From Gammaproteobacteria bacterium (GTDB lineage: Bacteria > Pseudomonadota > Gammaproteobacteria > Poriferisulfidales > Poriferisulfidaceae), in NCBI GenBank assembly GCA_028819565.1, contig JAPPLD010000003.1, positions 62,001 to 126,000 of the forward strand: a stretch of 64,000 nt of DNA, written 5' to 3'. How positions within the stretch are numbered: the stretch's first letter is position 1; each line of letters opens with the position of its first letter. Below are positions 55,032 to 62,930 of the stretch, piece after piece. A model generated the notes under the pieces. That model was not told the DNA's origin. It saw only the letters and a program-made list of their open reading frames with translations, and did no database searches. Both the position numbers and the translations under genes were made by a program.

Positions 55032-56630
55032 ATGGCTAGCCTTCCACCCGCCCGACTTGTCCAGTTCAACCCGCTGGTCGGCGATATTGATGGCAACCGG
55101 GCCCGCATCCAAGCATGGCTGGAAACTCAGGAAGAACCTTCGATCTGGGTTTTTCCGGAACTTGCGTTGTGTGGCTATCCTCCAGAAGATCTACTGCTGC
55201 GGGATGATTTCATCGACCAGGTCGCTGTTGCTCTAGAAGAGTTGGCGCATCAAGTTGGCGAACACTGGGTGATCGTTGGGGCTCCGGTACGCGAAAACGG
55301 TGCTCTGTACAACGCGGCCTGCATGCTGCATCAGGGCCGACATGTGGGTTTTGCGTGCAAGAAGCTCTTGCCGCACTACGATGTCTTTGACGAGCAGCGC
55401 TACTTTGTTCCGGGATCGAAGCCTTTCATCATCGAGGCCGGGCGACGGCTGGGGTTGCTGATCTGCGAGGATTTGTGGCAGCCGGAACCGGCTTCAGACC
55501 TGGCGGCAGCCGGGGCCGAAGTCCTAGTCTGCCTGAACGCTTCCCCGTTCGACCTCCACAAGGCGTCCAAGCGCCTGGAAGTCGCGCGCGCGCGCGTACT
55601 GGAAACCGGTTGCCCGGTCTGGTACGTCAACCAGGTCGGCGGGCAGGACGAGTTGGTTTTCGATGGTGCGAGTTTTGTGCTGGATGCTTCCGGGCAGCGG
55701 GTCGCGCAGCTTCCTTCGTTCGTCGAGGCCGAACTGGAACTGACGCCCGAAGATTCGGACTGGATCAGTTCCCGGCAGGATGTCGAAGATCTGGATGAGG
55801 ATGCGACCCTATACCAGGCACTGGTATTGGGCGTGCGCGACTATGTGAACAAACACCGTGCTCCCGGTGCGCTGGTGGGTTTGTCTGGCGGAATCGATTC
55901 GGCCTTGACGCTGGTCATTGCGGCAGATGCCTTGGGAGCGGAACAGTTGGAGGCGGTGCTGATGCCCTCGCGGTACACGTCGGAAGCCAGCATTGAGGAC
56001 GCTATGCTGTTGTGCGAGCGCTTAGGCGTTTCATTTCTGAACCTGTCAATTGAACCCGCATTCCAGTCCATGCTTGAAACCTTGGGACCAAAAGCCGAAC
56101 AGGACGACCTGGTTTGTCAGAACTTGCAGGCACGTATTCGCGGCCTGCTGCTGATGGCCCGCTCGAACCACAACGGCAAACTACTACTGACAACTGGGAA
56201 CAAAAGCGAGATGGCAGTCGGTTATGCGACCCTGTACGGTGATATGGCAGGGGGGTTTGCGCCACTTAAAGATATCTTCAAGACCCGGGTCTACCAGTTG
56301 GCCCGCCACCGTAATCGCGATCAGGAAATCATTCCGGAGCGGATCCTGACTCGGCCGCCGTCAGCGGAACTGAAGCCGGATCAGAAAGACTCTGATTCAC
56401 TCCCGGACTACGCCGTGCTGGACGCCGTGCTGCGCCTGTTCATTGAGGAAGATCGCTCGCCTTCGGAGATTATTGCGCAGGGATTTGATTCTGACCTCGT
56501 CCGCGATGTGGTTGCCCGGGTGCTCAAGAGTGAGTACAAACGTCGACAGGCGCCGCCGGGAGTGAAAACGACAGAGCGGGCATTTGGAAGGGACCGGCGT
56601 TACCCGATCACGTCCGGGTATAAAGCCTGA
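55032..56630 (+). CDS. nadE: Glutamine-dependent NAD+ synthetase
   Basis: The 532-residue enzyme joins a nitrilase-type glutaminase (E43 in FPELALCGYP, lysine in ACKKLLPHYDVFDE, nucleophile C145 in LICEDLW) to an NAD synthetase ATP-pyrophosphatase domain (LVGLSGGIDSALT; TTGNKSEMAVGYATLYGD). It amidates nicotinate adenine dinucleotide using glutamine, the final step of NAD+ synthesis. The ATG at 55032 gives the standard start, 22 bp after the sugar dehydrogenase. It converges with bamD. Both active sites look complete. Confidence 0.96.
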   Translation: MASLPPARLVQFNPLVGDIDGNRARIQAWLETQEEPSIWVFPELALCGYPPEDLLLRDDFIDQVAVALEELAHQVGEHWVIVGAPVRENGALYNAACMLHQGRHVGFACKKLLPHYDVFDEQRYFVPGSKPFIIEAGRRLGLLICEDLWQPEPASDLAAAGAEVLVCLNASPFDLHKASKRLEVARARVLETGCPVWYVNQVGGQDELVFDGASFVLDASGQRVAQLPSFVEAELELTPEDSDWISSRQDVEDLDEDATLYQALVLGVRDYVNKHRAPGALVGLSGGIDSALTLVIAADALGAEQLEAVLMPSRYTSEASIEDAMLLCERLGVSFLNLSIEPAFQSMLETLGPKAEQDDLVCQNLQARIRGLLLMARSNHNGKLLLTTGNKSEMAVGYATLYGDMAGGFAPLKDIFKTRVYQLARHRNRDQEIIPERILTRPPSAELKPDQKDSDSLPDYAVLDAVLRLFIEEDRSPSEIIAQGFDSDLVRDVVARVLKSEYKRRQAPPGVKTTERAFGRDRRYPITSGYKA

Positions 56631-56640
56631 TTAGTTTGAA

Positions 56641-57804
56641 TCAGTTCGATGGTGCCGGGGTCGGTGTGCTTTCTTCCGCCGGCGTTTCAGGAGTTTCTGA
56701 ACTGACGACAGGTTCTGGGGTGTCGCCTGGGGCACTTGGCAATTCCTTGTCGTCCGACAGGCTGAGTAGTTGCCGCAACTGGTACCAGAGATCCTCGGAA
56801 TCGATATCCGAAGTTGGGATATGGCCACTTGGGACTTCACTGACTACGACTTTGTCCGGTTCATGCGAAGCGACGAACTCCTCGGCCTCACCAAGGTTGA
56901 GTGCAACTCTCTGATATTTGCCGCTGAAGTCGGGCGGCGGGAATTCCTCGATGTCAAACCCGACCATAATGGCGGCACTGTCAACCGTATCGCTGAGCCA
57001 CTCGCCCGTTTCCGACAGCCAGGTCGGTTCTTTTTCCTCGGCTGCCTTGCGGGCTTCATAGCCCGGGAAGTTGAGATCCCGAACGCTTCGTACGTCATCC
57101 GCAAGTTGGTGCATCTCCATGTGCCGGTATCCCTGTTCCAAGTACCACAACATGTCATCCATATTTGGCGCACCGTGATAGCGAGCTAATGCCTGTTTGC
57201 TCCGGTTGACAACCGCAACATAGGCTTTGCGGCGCAGATAGAAATCCGCGACGTGCAATTCATAACGCGCCAGCAGGTTGCGAAGAAAGATAGTGTGCTG
57301 GCGAGCGTCTACCGCGTATCGCGATTCTGGGTACTTCGTTACAACCAACGAGAAATTCGTGAACGCGAGCAGCCACGGAGTCGGGTCCTTGTTATGCCGG
57401 ATGTAGGGAAGAACGTAGTGCAGCAGGGTTCGACCATAATCCAGATAGATGACGCCGCGCATGTAATGCGCGTAGGCGATATGCGTGTGTAGCGGATTCT
57501 GTTCAATGAAGCGATCCAGCACGACGATGGCCTCGGTGTACTCTTCTTGCCGATATTGCGAATACGCCATTTCCAGCAAACCCTGCTGGGCATAGGGGTC
57601 GAAGGGATACCCGGATTCCAGGTACTCGAAAGTTTCGATTGCCTTGGTGAAATCGCTTCCGCGGCGGTAGGAGAGACCCATGGCGTACAACTGTGCCGCG
57701 GTTTTACCTTCGTATTCGGTTTCTGGAGCATCCGGCAATAGCCCGCAACCGGTCACCATCAGTGACGACGCGAGCAAAAAAACAGCGGATAAAAGACGCA
57801 TCAC
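56641..57804 (-). CDS. bamD: Outer membrane assembly lipoprotein BamD with extended C-terminus
   Basis: The 387-residue product starts with a lipoprotein signal (LASSLMVTGC, acylated C20). Tetratricopeptide repeats follow (about 30-245: QLYAMGLSYRRGSDFTKAIE, YAHYMRGVIYLDYGRTLL, VVTKYPESRYAVDAR). BamD is the essential partner of BamA in beta-barrel insertion. E. coli BamD is 245 residues; here about 130 more follow, ending in a Pro/Glu/Ser/Thr-rich tail. It is divergent from rluD with a 58-base gap, a classical gammaproteobacterial neighbourhood. Confidence 0.93.
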   Translation of the reverse strand: MMRLLSAVFLLASSLMVTGCGLLPDAPETEYEGKTAAQLYAMGLSYRRGSDFTKAIETFEYLESGYPFDPYAQQGLLEMAYSQYRQEEYTEAIVVLDRFIEQNPLHTHIAYAHYMRGVIYLDYGRTLLHYVLPYIRHNKDPTPWLLAFTNFSLVVTKYPESRYAVDARQHTIFLRNLLARYELHVADFYLRRKAYVAVVNRSKQALARYHGAPNMDDMLWYLEQGYRHMEMHQLADDVRSVRDLNFPGYEARKAAEEKEPTWLSETGEWLSDTVDSAAIMVGFDIEEFPPPDFSGKYQRVALNLGEAEEFVASHEPDKVVVSEVPSGHIPTSDIDSEDLWYQLRQLLSLSDDKELPSAPGDTPEPVVSSETPETPAEESTPTPAPSN

Positions 57805-57862
57805 AAAGGATCGGGAGTGCCCTCGGAATTATATATCGTGGTGATAGTATGGGCTTTTTTAT

Positions 57863-58828
57863 GTGAGTTGGATTAGGCAATTGGACGGTTTGCCGTTGGT
57901 TCGGGAAGTGCCGGAGGACTTGGTCGGAAAGCGCTTGGACGTTGCGTTGGCGCAGATGCTCGAACAGTTTTCCCGCCGACAACTTCAAGATTGGATTCGG
58001 GCAGGGCACGTATTGATAGAAGGAGAAACCGCTCGCCCCCGAGATCCGGTGCAGGGTTGCGAACGAATCGAGGTCTGGCCGCAGGCTCCTGCATCCTCAC
58101 AGTGCGAACCACAAGACCTGCCCTTGGCTGTTGTTTATGCTGATGAAGACCTGATTATCTTGAACAAGGCGGCCGGACAAGTCATGCACCCGGCTCCCGG
58201 GCATCCGGACGGGACAGTCCAGAACGCTCTCCTGTACCGCTTTCCAGCCACTGCCAAAGTGCCGCGAGCGGGGATTGTGCATCGACTGGACCGGGACACG
58301 ACCGGACTTGTGGCAGTAGCACATAATCCGGAATCCTGCACGGCATTGACCCGACAACTTCAGGCACGTGAAATCCGACGACGGTATCAGGCCTTGGTCC
58401 AAGGCGATTTGGTCGCAGGCGGAACCATTGAGGAGCCGATCGGACGGCACCCTCGTCAACGCCAGCGCATGTGTGTACGCGCGGGCGGCAGAGAGGCCAT
58501 AACGCATTATCGAGTGCGTCGAAAATTCAGTGGTTTGACTCTTCTTGATATTCAGCTTGAGACCGGACGCACGCACCAGATTCGGGTGCATCTGGCTCAT
58601 CTGGGGTACCCGGTAGTCGGGGATCCCGTTTATGGCGGCCGTGCGCGGAGTCCGGCTGGCGCGTCCGCTTCCGTGCGCGACGCAGTACGGGGGTTCGGAC
58701 GACAGGCGTTGCATGCCTGCAGCCTTCAACTCCAGCATCCGTCCCATGGGACTCTATACGACTGGAAAGCTGATTTGCCTGAGGATTTTCAGGGCCTGCT
58801 GGCGGAACTGGGAAAAGACCATGACTGA
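57863..58828 (+). CDS. rluD: 23S rRNA pseudouridine synthase RluD
   Basis: This 321-residue protein has an N-terminal S4 domain (VGKRLDVALAQMLEQFSRRQ) and an RluA-type catalytic domain with active-site D143 in HRLDRDTTGL and the GRTHQIRVHLAHLGYPVVGD motif. It makes pseudouridines 1911, 1915 and 1917 in helix 69 of 23S rRNA. The start is GTG at 57863; an ATG two bases earlier is out of frame and closed by a stop. The end overlaps pgeF by 8 bp. The location opposite bamD supports RluD over RluC. Confidence 0.93.
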   Translation: MSWIRQLDGLPLVREVPEDLVGKRLDVALAQMLEQFSRRQLQDWIRAGHVLIEGETARPRDPVQGCERIEVWPQAPASSQCEPQDLPLAVVYADEDLIILNKAAGQVMHPAPGHPDGTVQNALLYRFPATAKVPRAGIVHRLDRDTTGLVAVAHNPESCTALTRQLQAREIRRRYQALVQGDLVAGGTIEEPIGRHPRQRQRMCVRAGGREAITHYRVRRKFSGLTLLDIQLETGRTHQIRVHLAHLGYPVVGDPVYGGRARSPAGASASVRDAVRGFGRQALHACSLQLQHPSHGTLYDWKADLPEDFQGLLAELGKDHD

Positions 58829-59561
58829 ATTGGAGTTCATCTATCCTGATTGGCCGGTCCCCGGTCACGTGCGGGCGGCCGCAAGCACCCGAGTCGGGGG
58901 CATCAGCCGTGGTGCTTATGCTGGACTGAATCTGGCCGCACATGTGGGCGATCGACCCGAAGATGTTGCAGAAAATCGAAGAATCTTGATGCAGGCCCTT
59001 CAACTGCCAAGCGAACCCTATTGGTTGGATCAGCAACATGGTGCAGGAGTTCGGGAGGCGCAGACCATGCCCGAAACTGCTCCGGCGGATGCAAGTCACA
59101 CGACATCTGTGGGGCCGGTTTGCGTCGTGCAGACGGCAGATTGCCTGCCGGTCCTATTGTGCTCCCGCAAGGGGGACTGGGTGGCTGCTGCACATGCTGG
59201 CTGGAAGGGTATCGCCGCGAATGTCTTAGAAGCAACGGTTCGTGCCTATCCTGGATCACCAGCGGATCTCTTGGCATGGCTGGGTCCGGTCATTAGCGCA
59301 GAATTCTACGAAGTGGATAAACCGGTGAGGAAGGCGTTGGGCAAAGGACTTTCATCGGTAGCATTGCGTCCGTCCAATCAGGCGGGGCACTGGTTGTTGG
59401 ATCTGGCTTCTGCTGCTGCATGGCAACTGGAGCAGGCTGGGGTTGCGGACTGTTTCGGTGGGAATTGGTGCACTTTTCAGGACGAACAGCTTTTTTATTC
59501 GCACCGCCGAGACCGAACAACTGGTCGCATGGCGACCTTGATCTGGTTGGAAAGGTGCTGA
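58821..59561 (+). CDS. pgeF: Peptidoglycan editing factor PgeF (YfiH, laccase-like fold)
   Basis: This 246-residue protein has the YfiH/PgeF pattern: STRVGGISRGAYAGLNLAAH, WLDQQHGAGV, TADCLPVLLCS with the conserved cysteine, and AAHAGWKGIAANVLE with the metal-binding histidine. PgeF removes wrongly incorporated serine from peptidoglycan precursors, and some members show purine nucleosidase activity. The ATG at 58821 overlaps the rluD stop, so it is the second gene of the rluD operon. It is the last core gene before the conjugative cluster. Confidence 0.94.
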   Translation: MTELEFIYPDWPVPGHVRAAASTRVGGISRGAYAGLNLAAHVGDRPEDVAENRRILMQALQLPSEPYWLDQQHGAGVREAQTMPETAPADASHTTSVGPVCVVQTADCLPVLLCSRKGDWVAAAHAGWKGIAANVLEATVRAYPGSPADLLAWLGPVISAEFYEVDKPVRKALGKGLSSVALRPSNQAGHWLLDLASAAAWQLEQAGVADCFGGNWCTFQDEQLFYSHRRDRTTGRMATLIWLERC

Positions 59562-59640
59562 TTTTCCGCGCAGGGTCGAACTCGGAGGCTAAAAGAGAAG
59601 AAATAGGCAAATTCAAGGCAGACTAACCAGTAAATTCGGC

Positions 59641-59700
59641 TATAAATATTTGATTTATAAAGAGAAAAAATGGTCTAAAAAATCCGACCATTTTTTGTTT
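59641..59700. repeat. AT-rich hairpin element, copy B
   Basis: An AT-rich stretch holds a perfect hairpin: AAAAAATGGTC (59665-59675) and GACCATTTTTT (59686-59696) around TAAAAAATCC. The core is shared with copies A and C, but the left flank is more diverged. It sits between pgeF and the first gene of the conjugative cluster, about 60 bases before its start. Confidence 0.65.
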
Positions 59701-59759
59701 ACTTTTCAGAGGTTTTGGGATAGAACCGAACTCTTCGCAATTCTTCTCAGGAGGAACCG

Positions 59760-60389
59760 ATGAGTTTTGAAAAAATATCCGGCGTGCGTCGGTGGATGTG
59801 GCTGGTAGGTGGACTGCTTCTTCTGCTATCGGCGGCATCCATCTACGGTGTGGCGCGAGATCCCGGTGAAACTCTTTCATTTCCTAGTCTAGGTGTTAAT
59901 TCAGCGCACCCGGAAGAGTTTGTCCCCGAAATTAATGTAGAGCAGTTGTCGGAATCCTTGGCGCAGGCCTTGAACCGACATCTCGATAAACGGGTTCGTC
60001 ACACCCTTGAGGAACTGAAGGAAAGTCGATTCGCGCAGACACAGTTGATCGAAGAATGGAAGGAAAGGTTGGACGTCAAGATCGAAATGCAAGCTTCGAA
60101 GTTGGCGGATCTGGATCAAAAATTGGATTCGATCAAATACGAGATAAACCAATTGCTGAATACTCTCGAAGATGAAGCACTTGAGCCTTCCATGGAGCCG
60201 ACATTTGTTTTTCGTGGGATTGAGATATGGCACGGCCAGATCTATGCATTGCTTGAGTATGAAGGACGCATTGTGCCGGTGCGGGAAGGGGAATCGCGGT
60301 TGGGGTGGAGAATCCACGTCATTGATCGCGACAGCCAGAAATTGCATGTCGGCGACGGCATGAAGGAATACGTTTTGGAGGTGCAATGA
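59760..60389 (+). CDS. Membrane-anchored coiled-coil protein of the conjugative cluster, unknown family
   Basis: This 209-residue protein has one N-terminal membrane helix (about 12-31, WMWLVGGLLLLLSAASIYGV), a long charged coiled coil (about 60-135, with IEMQASKLADLDQKLDSIKY) and a small beta domain at the end (FRGIEIWHGQIYALLEYE, WRIHVIDRDSQKLHV). That last part has the look of the periplasmic domains of PilP or GspC proteins, which link inner-membrane machinery to the outer membrane. I recognise no named family. A strong AGGAGG precedes the ATG, and the next gene overlaps by 4 bp, so it belongs to the secretion cluster. Confidence 0.65.
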   Translation: MSFEKISGVRRWMWLVGGLLLLLSAASIYGVARDPGETLSFPSLGVNSAHPEEFVPEINVEQLSESLAQALNRHLDKRVRHTLEELKESRFAQTQLIEEWKERLDVKIEMQASKLADLDQKLDSIKYEINQLLNTLEDEALEPSMEPTFVFRGIEIWHGQIYALLEYEGRIVPVREGESRLGWRIHVIDRDSQKLHVGDGMKEYVLEVQ

Positions 60390-60775
60390 TGAATGGGGTA
60401 TGGCATTGGAGGGTCGCGTGGCTGATCGTGCCCGCGGTTTTGGCCGGAGCCATCGCCTCTCTGGTTTATGGCGTCCAGGCGGCACGCGAGGAATCAAGCC
60501 GGTGGCAGGAGACCGAACTGCATGCGTCCCGTTGGTTGGGGTTGAGCGAGGAGGAATGGCGACGATATCAGACGCGGCGCGCCTTGGTCGGCAAGCCGTT
60601 GGCCGAAATGACTCCCTACGAAGTTTTGGGCATTTACGCGGACGACCCGGAGCAACGGCGGAGGTTCGCGAGAGAAAATGCCCGCTTCATGCTCGACTTT
60701 TACCGGCGAACGATGGAGTTTGAAAAACTTTATCGCCAAGAATTGGCTAGGTTTTCGGATAGACAAAAGCCATAA
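60386..60775 (+). CDS. TIGR03759-like integrating conjugative element protein
   Basis: This 129-residue protein has an N-terminal membrane helix (WLIVPAVLAGAIASLVYG) and a conserved core WLGLSEEEWRRYQTR, then MTPYEVLGIYADDPEQRRRF, that matches the TIGR03759 family of integrating conjugative element proteins. The family is a small periplasmic or membrane-associated component of the transfer system with unknown biochemical role. The start overlaps the upstream stop. It is followed by hairpin element C and a structured leader before the next gene. Confidence 0.72.
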   Translation: MMNGVWHWRVAWLIVPAVLAGAIASLVYGVQAAREESSRWQETELHASRWLGLSEEEWRRYQTRRALVGKPLAEMTPYEVLGIYADDPEQRRRFARENARFMLDFYRRTMEFEKLYRQELARFSDRQKP

Positions 60776-60776
60776 A

Positions 60777-60872
60777 CTTTACATTTCGTGATTTTTTATA
60801 AAGAAATATATTTATTATCAGTCCTTTAAGTGGCAAAAAAAATGGTCTAAAAATTCCGACCATTTTTCCTTG
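60777..60872. repeat. AT-rich hairpin element, copy C
   Basis: This 96-base element matches copy A from TTTACATTT to CCTTGC. Its core is a perfect hairpin: AAAAAATGGTC (60837-60847) and GACCATTTTT (60858-60867) around TAAAAATTCC. It begins 2 bases after the TIGR03759-like stop codon, and the structured leader of the next gene follows within 31 bases. Confidence 0.68.
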
Positions 60873-60902
60873 CTTTTTAGAAACAGGTATTGGAGACTGC
60901 GT

Positions 60903-60968
60903 GGGCGGTGTAACCCCAAGGATGGGGGCCGTAGGGTCGCCCCTGCCTTGGGCGGCCCTTTCCCGCCC
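60903..60968 (+). promoter_or_regulatory. Strongly structured 5' leader of the RAQPRD gene
   Basis: Three nested stems can be drawn: GGGCGG (60903-60908) with CCGCCC (60963-60968), CCCAAGG (60915-60921) with CCTTGGG (60946-60952), and GGGGC (60925-60929) with GCCCC (60939-60943). The ribosome-binding site AGGAGG (60969-60974) follows at once. No T-run is present, so this is not a terminator. It could be a translation-control element or a protein-binding RNA. Confidence 0.5.
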
Positions 60969-60980
60969 AGGAGGTGGTGA

Positions 60981-61394
60981 ATGAAACATGCTGAATGGCT
61001 GATTGGCACGACCGCAGCACTGCTGGTGACAGGGTGTGAGATGCTGCATCACACGGTCCCGGTTTCGCAGTTTCGGGAATCAAGCGGCACTCCAAGCTCT
61101 AGACCGATCAACCATTCGGCATTTTCGATGTCAACCCCCGATTATTTGGTTCGTCCGGATACCGGCGAACGACAAGTACTTGGGCAGTTGTTGCACGAAT
61201 TGCAACTGGTCCGGCACTTGATTGATGACGCCTACGCCCGCCGTGACGAGCGTGCCAGGGTACGGGTGGACTATGCGCGCTTGGCCGACGAATTCGATCG
61301 GATCGTAACAGGTTTACGGCGAACCCTGACAGTCACCGAGACGGCTCCGCGCGACCGCTTCGACATTACCGGAGACTACCAGCTTTATGAGTAA
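60981..61394 (+). CDS. RAQPRD-family conjugative element lipoprotein
   Basis: This 137-residue protein has a lipoprotein signal (TTAALLVTGC, C19). A helical domain follows that matches the RAQPRD family of integrating conjugative elements: ERQVLGQLLHELQLVRHLID, then ARVRVDYARLADEFDRIVTG. It is expected in the periplasm or attached to the membrane as part of the type IV secretion apparatus. It precedes a TIGR03758-type gene with an 8-bp overlap, the order known from ICE clusters. AGGAGG precedes the ATG. The lipobox is unusual for the family as I recall it. Confidence 0.78.
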   Translation: MKHAEWLIGTTAALLVTGCEMLHHTVPVSQFRESSGTPSSRPINHSAFSMSTPDYLVRPDTGERQVLGQLLHELQLVRHLIDDAYARRDERARVRVDYARLADEFDRIVTGLRRTLTVTETAPRDRFDITGDYQLYE

Positions 61395-61626
61395 TTCCAT
61401 GCTGAGCCAGTTCGAGGTTACTTCCGGCATTTCAGGCGAAACGTTGGCGGAGGTGACAGCTGCCGCCTGTCTGTTGGTCGTAACCCTCTGGGTTTCCTGG
61501 GTGGCTCTCTCCAGTCTGCGGCAATTGCGCGATGAAATCATAGCGGTTGGAGATGTCGCGTCCCGAATCCTTTGGGGGGGTCTGGTGTTCTGCATGGTCG
61601 TCGCCCTGATCGCTTTTGTGGAGTGA
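61387..61626 (+). CDS. TIGR03758-like (DUF3262) conjugative element membrane protein
   Basis: This 79-residue protein has two membrane helices (about 22-44 and 60-77) separated by a short charged loop (QLRDEIIAVGDVASR). Pattern and position fit DUF3262/TIGR03758, a small pilin- or channel-like membrane component of ICE transfer systems. The ATG overlaps the RAQPRD stop by 8 bp and the TIGR03745-like gene follows 4 bp after its end, exactly the conserved order. Confidence 0.8.
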   Translation: MSNSMLSQFEVTSGISGETLAEVTAAACLLVVTLWVSWVALSSLRQLRDEIIAVGDVASRILWGGLVFCMVVALIAFVE

Positions 61627-61630
61627 ACTC

Positions 61631-61981
61631 ATGAAAAAGCTTGGTTTTCTTTTGGTCTGCGCCTTGGCGTCCTATCCGAATCTGGGTACGGCTGTCAACA
61701 CGCTGGACCTGCCTGTTTTCGACGGTGTCGCTGCCGATGCGACCGATCCTTTCTCATTCATCAAGTCCGTTGCAATCACGGGCACGGCCCTGGTGTTCGG
61801 CTTCCTGGTTGTCGGCGCATTTCTCGGCTACGGCGGCGGGCTGATTGCGAAGCTCAACCAAGCGCGAGTCAAGGGAGACTGGGGCAGCCTCGGGATTTAC
61901 CTGGGAACCGGTCTGTTGGTGGTGATCATCATCGCCCTGATGGGCTATATGGGCGGACAGATCTTGTCCGATTTCGAGTGA
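61631..61981 (+). CDS. TIGR03745-like (DUF2976) conjugative element membrane protein
   Basis: This 116-residue protein has a signal sequence (LGFLLVCALASYPNLGTA) and two later membrane helices (VAITGTALVFGFLVVGAFLG and GIYLGTGLLVVIIIALMGYM). This matches DUF2976/TIGR03745, a VirB2-pilin-like small protein in ICE secretion systems. The ATG at 61631 was chosen over the longer frame for the clean signal peptide. The end overlaps the TIGR03750-like start by 4 bp. Confidence 0.82.
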   Translation: MKKLGFLLVCALASYPNLGTAVNTLDLPVFDGVAADATDPFSFIKSVAITGTALVFGFLVVGAFLGYGGGLIAKLNQARVKGDWGSLGIYLGTGLLVVIIIALMGYMGGQILSDFE

Positions 61982-62301
61982 CGCGACCGGCCTCGTCCCT
62001 CGGTTTCGAGCCGCCCATGTTCCGGGGGCTTAGCGGCACTGAACTGACCGCAACAATCGGGTTGTCGATGATTCCGGGCATGGTAGTGGCGGGTCTACTC
62101 TGCTTGTGGATCGGTTCTCTGCTATGGATTCTTCCGGTACTGGTGCTGAATGCTTTTGCCACGGTTCTGTTTGCCGGCACGGTGCTGCGACACCTTAAGC
62201 AAAATCGCCCAGCTAATTGGTACTTGCAACGCTTGGCACGCCACTGCGGGCAACGGGCAGACATCATTTGGCGAGAAGGACCCTGGAGGATAGAACGGTG
62301 A
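61978..62301 (+). CDS. TIGR03750-like (DUF3487) conjugal transfer protein
   Basis: This 107-residue protein contains the family lead FEPPMFRGLSGTELTATIGL, two membrane helices (about 25-65) and the tail WYLQRLARHCGQRADIIW. It matches DUF3487/TIGR03750, a small VirB3-like inner-membrane component of ICE secretion. Its GTG start overlaps the upstream stop codon, and its own stop overlaps the next GTG start. Confidence 0.83.
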   Translation: MTRPASSLGFEPPMFRGLSGTELTATIGLSMIPGMVVAGLLCLWIGSLLWILPVLVLNAFATVLFAGTVLRHLKQNRPANWYLQRLARHCGQRADIIWREGPWRIER

Positions 62302-62930
62302 TAGCCCGCAGTTTCCGCGATGAGGAATTGAACCGCCGTCAGTATGTCCGGGCGTTGCAGGCCGGGCTCATATTTCTGGCCGTGTCCCAACTGGTGGCAT
62401 ATGCCGGATGGTGGCATGCTTCTGGGACGCAGCGCCTGAGCTTGCCGCCCCAGTTACGTTATGGCACGACTATTCAGAGCGGAGAGATCCAGCCGTGGGA
62501 AGTGTATGTGTTCGCCGGATACATTCACCAGCAGATCAACAACTGGACCGACAACGGTGCCCTTGACAACCTGAAAAACATCCAGCGTTTGTCAGCGTTT
62601 CTCAGCCCAGACTATCGCTATTGGCTGACGCGGGAACATCAGCGTCACGAAGCCCAGTTTCGAAACCGGCAGCGCAGCGTCAGTCCGGTGCCGGGAAGTT
62701 ACGGCAACGCATCCGTGCAACCAATCGGCAAAGATACTTGGCAGGTTGTTCTCGATGTCCGCTTGAGAGACTATCTGGAGAGTCAGCTCTACAAGGACAT
62801 AGATGTCCGCTACTTCTTGGAAGTCGTATTGCTGGATTCCGACCCTGAAACCAACGAATGGGGTCTGGTCCTCAACCGGCAGCACCGCCCTCCGGAGCGT
62901 TTGCGCTCCCACTTGTCCACCCTCGAATGA
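62298..62930 (+). CDS. TIGR03746-like (DUF2895) conjugative element protein
   Basis: This 210-residue protein has an N-terminal membrane helix (about 20-38) and a periplasmic domain (VYVFAGYIHQQINNWTDNG, LSAFLSPDYRYWLTREHQ, YFLEVVLLDSDPETNEWGL) matching DUF2895/TIGR03746. By topology it resembles a VirB8-like inner-membrane assembly factor. The GTG at 62298 is chosen over the longer frame because it overlaps the upstream stop, like all neighbours in this cluster. Confidence 0.85.
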   Translation: MIARSFRDEELNRRQYVRALQAGLIFLAVSQLVAYAGWWHASGTQRLSLPPQLRYGTTIQSGEIQPWEVYVFAGYIHQQINNWTDNGALDNLKNIQRLSAFLSPDYRYWLTREHQRHEAQFRNRQRSVSPVPGSYGNASVQPIGKDTWQVVLDVRLRDYLESQLYKDIDVRYFLEVVLLDSDPETNEWGLVLNRQHRPPERLRSHLSTLE

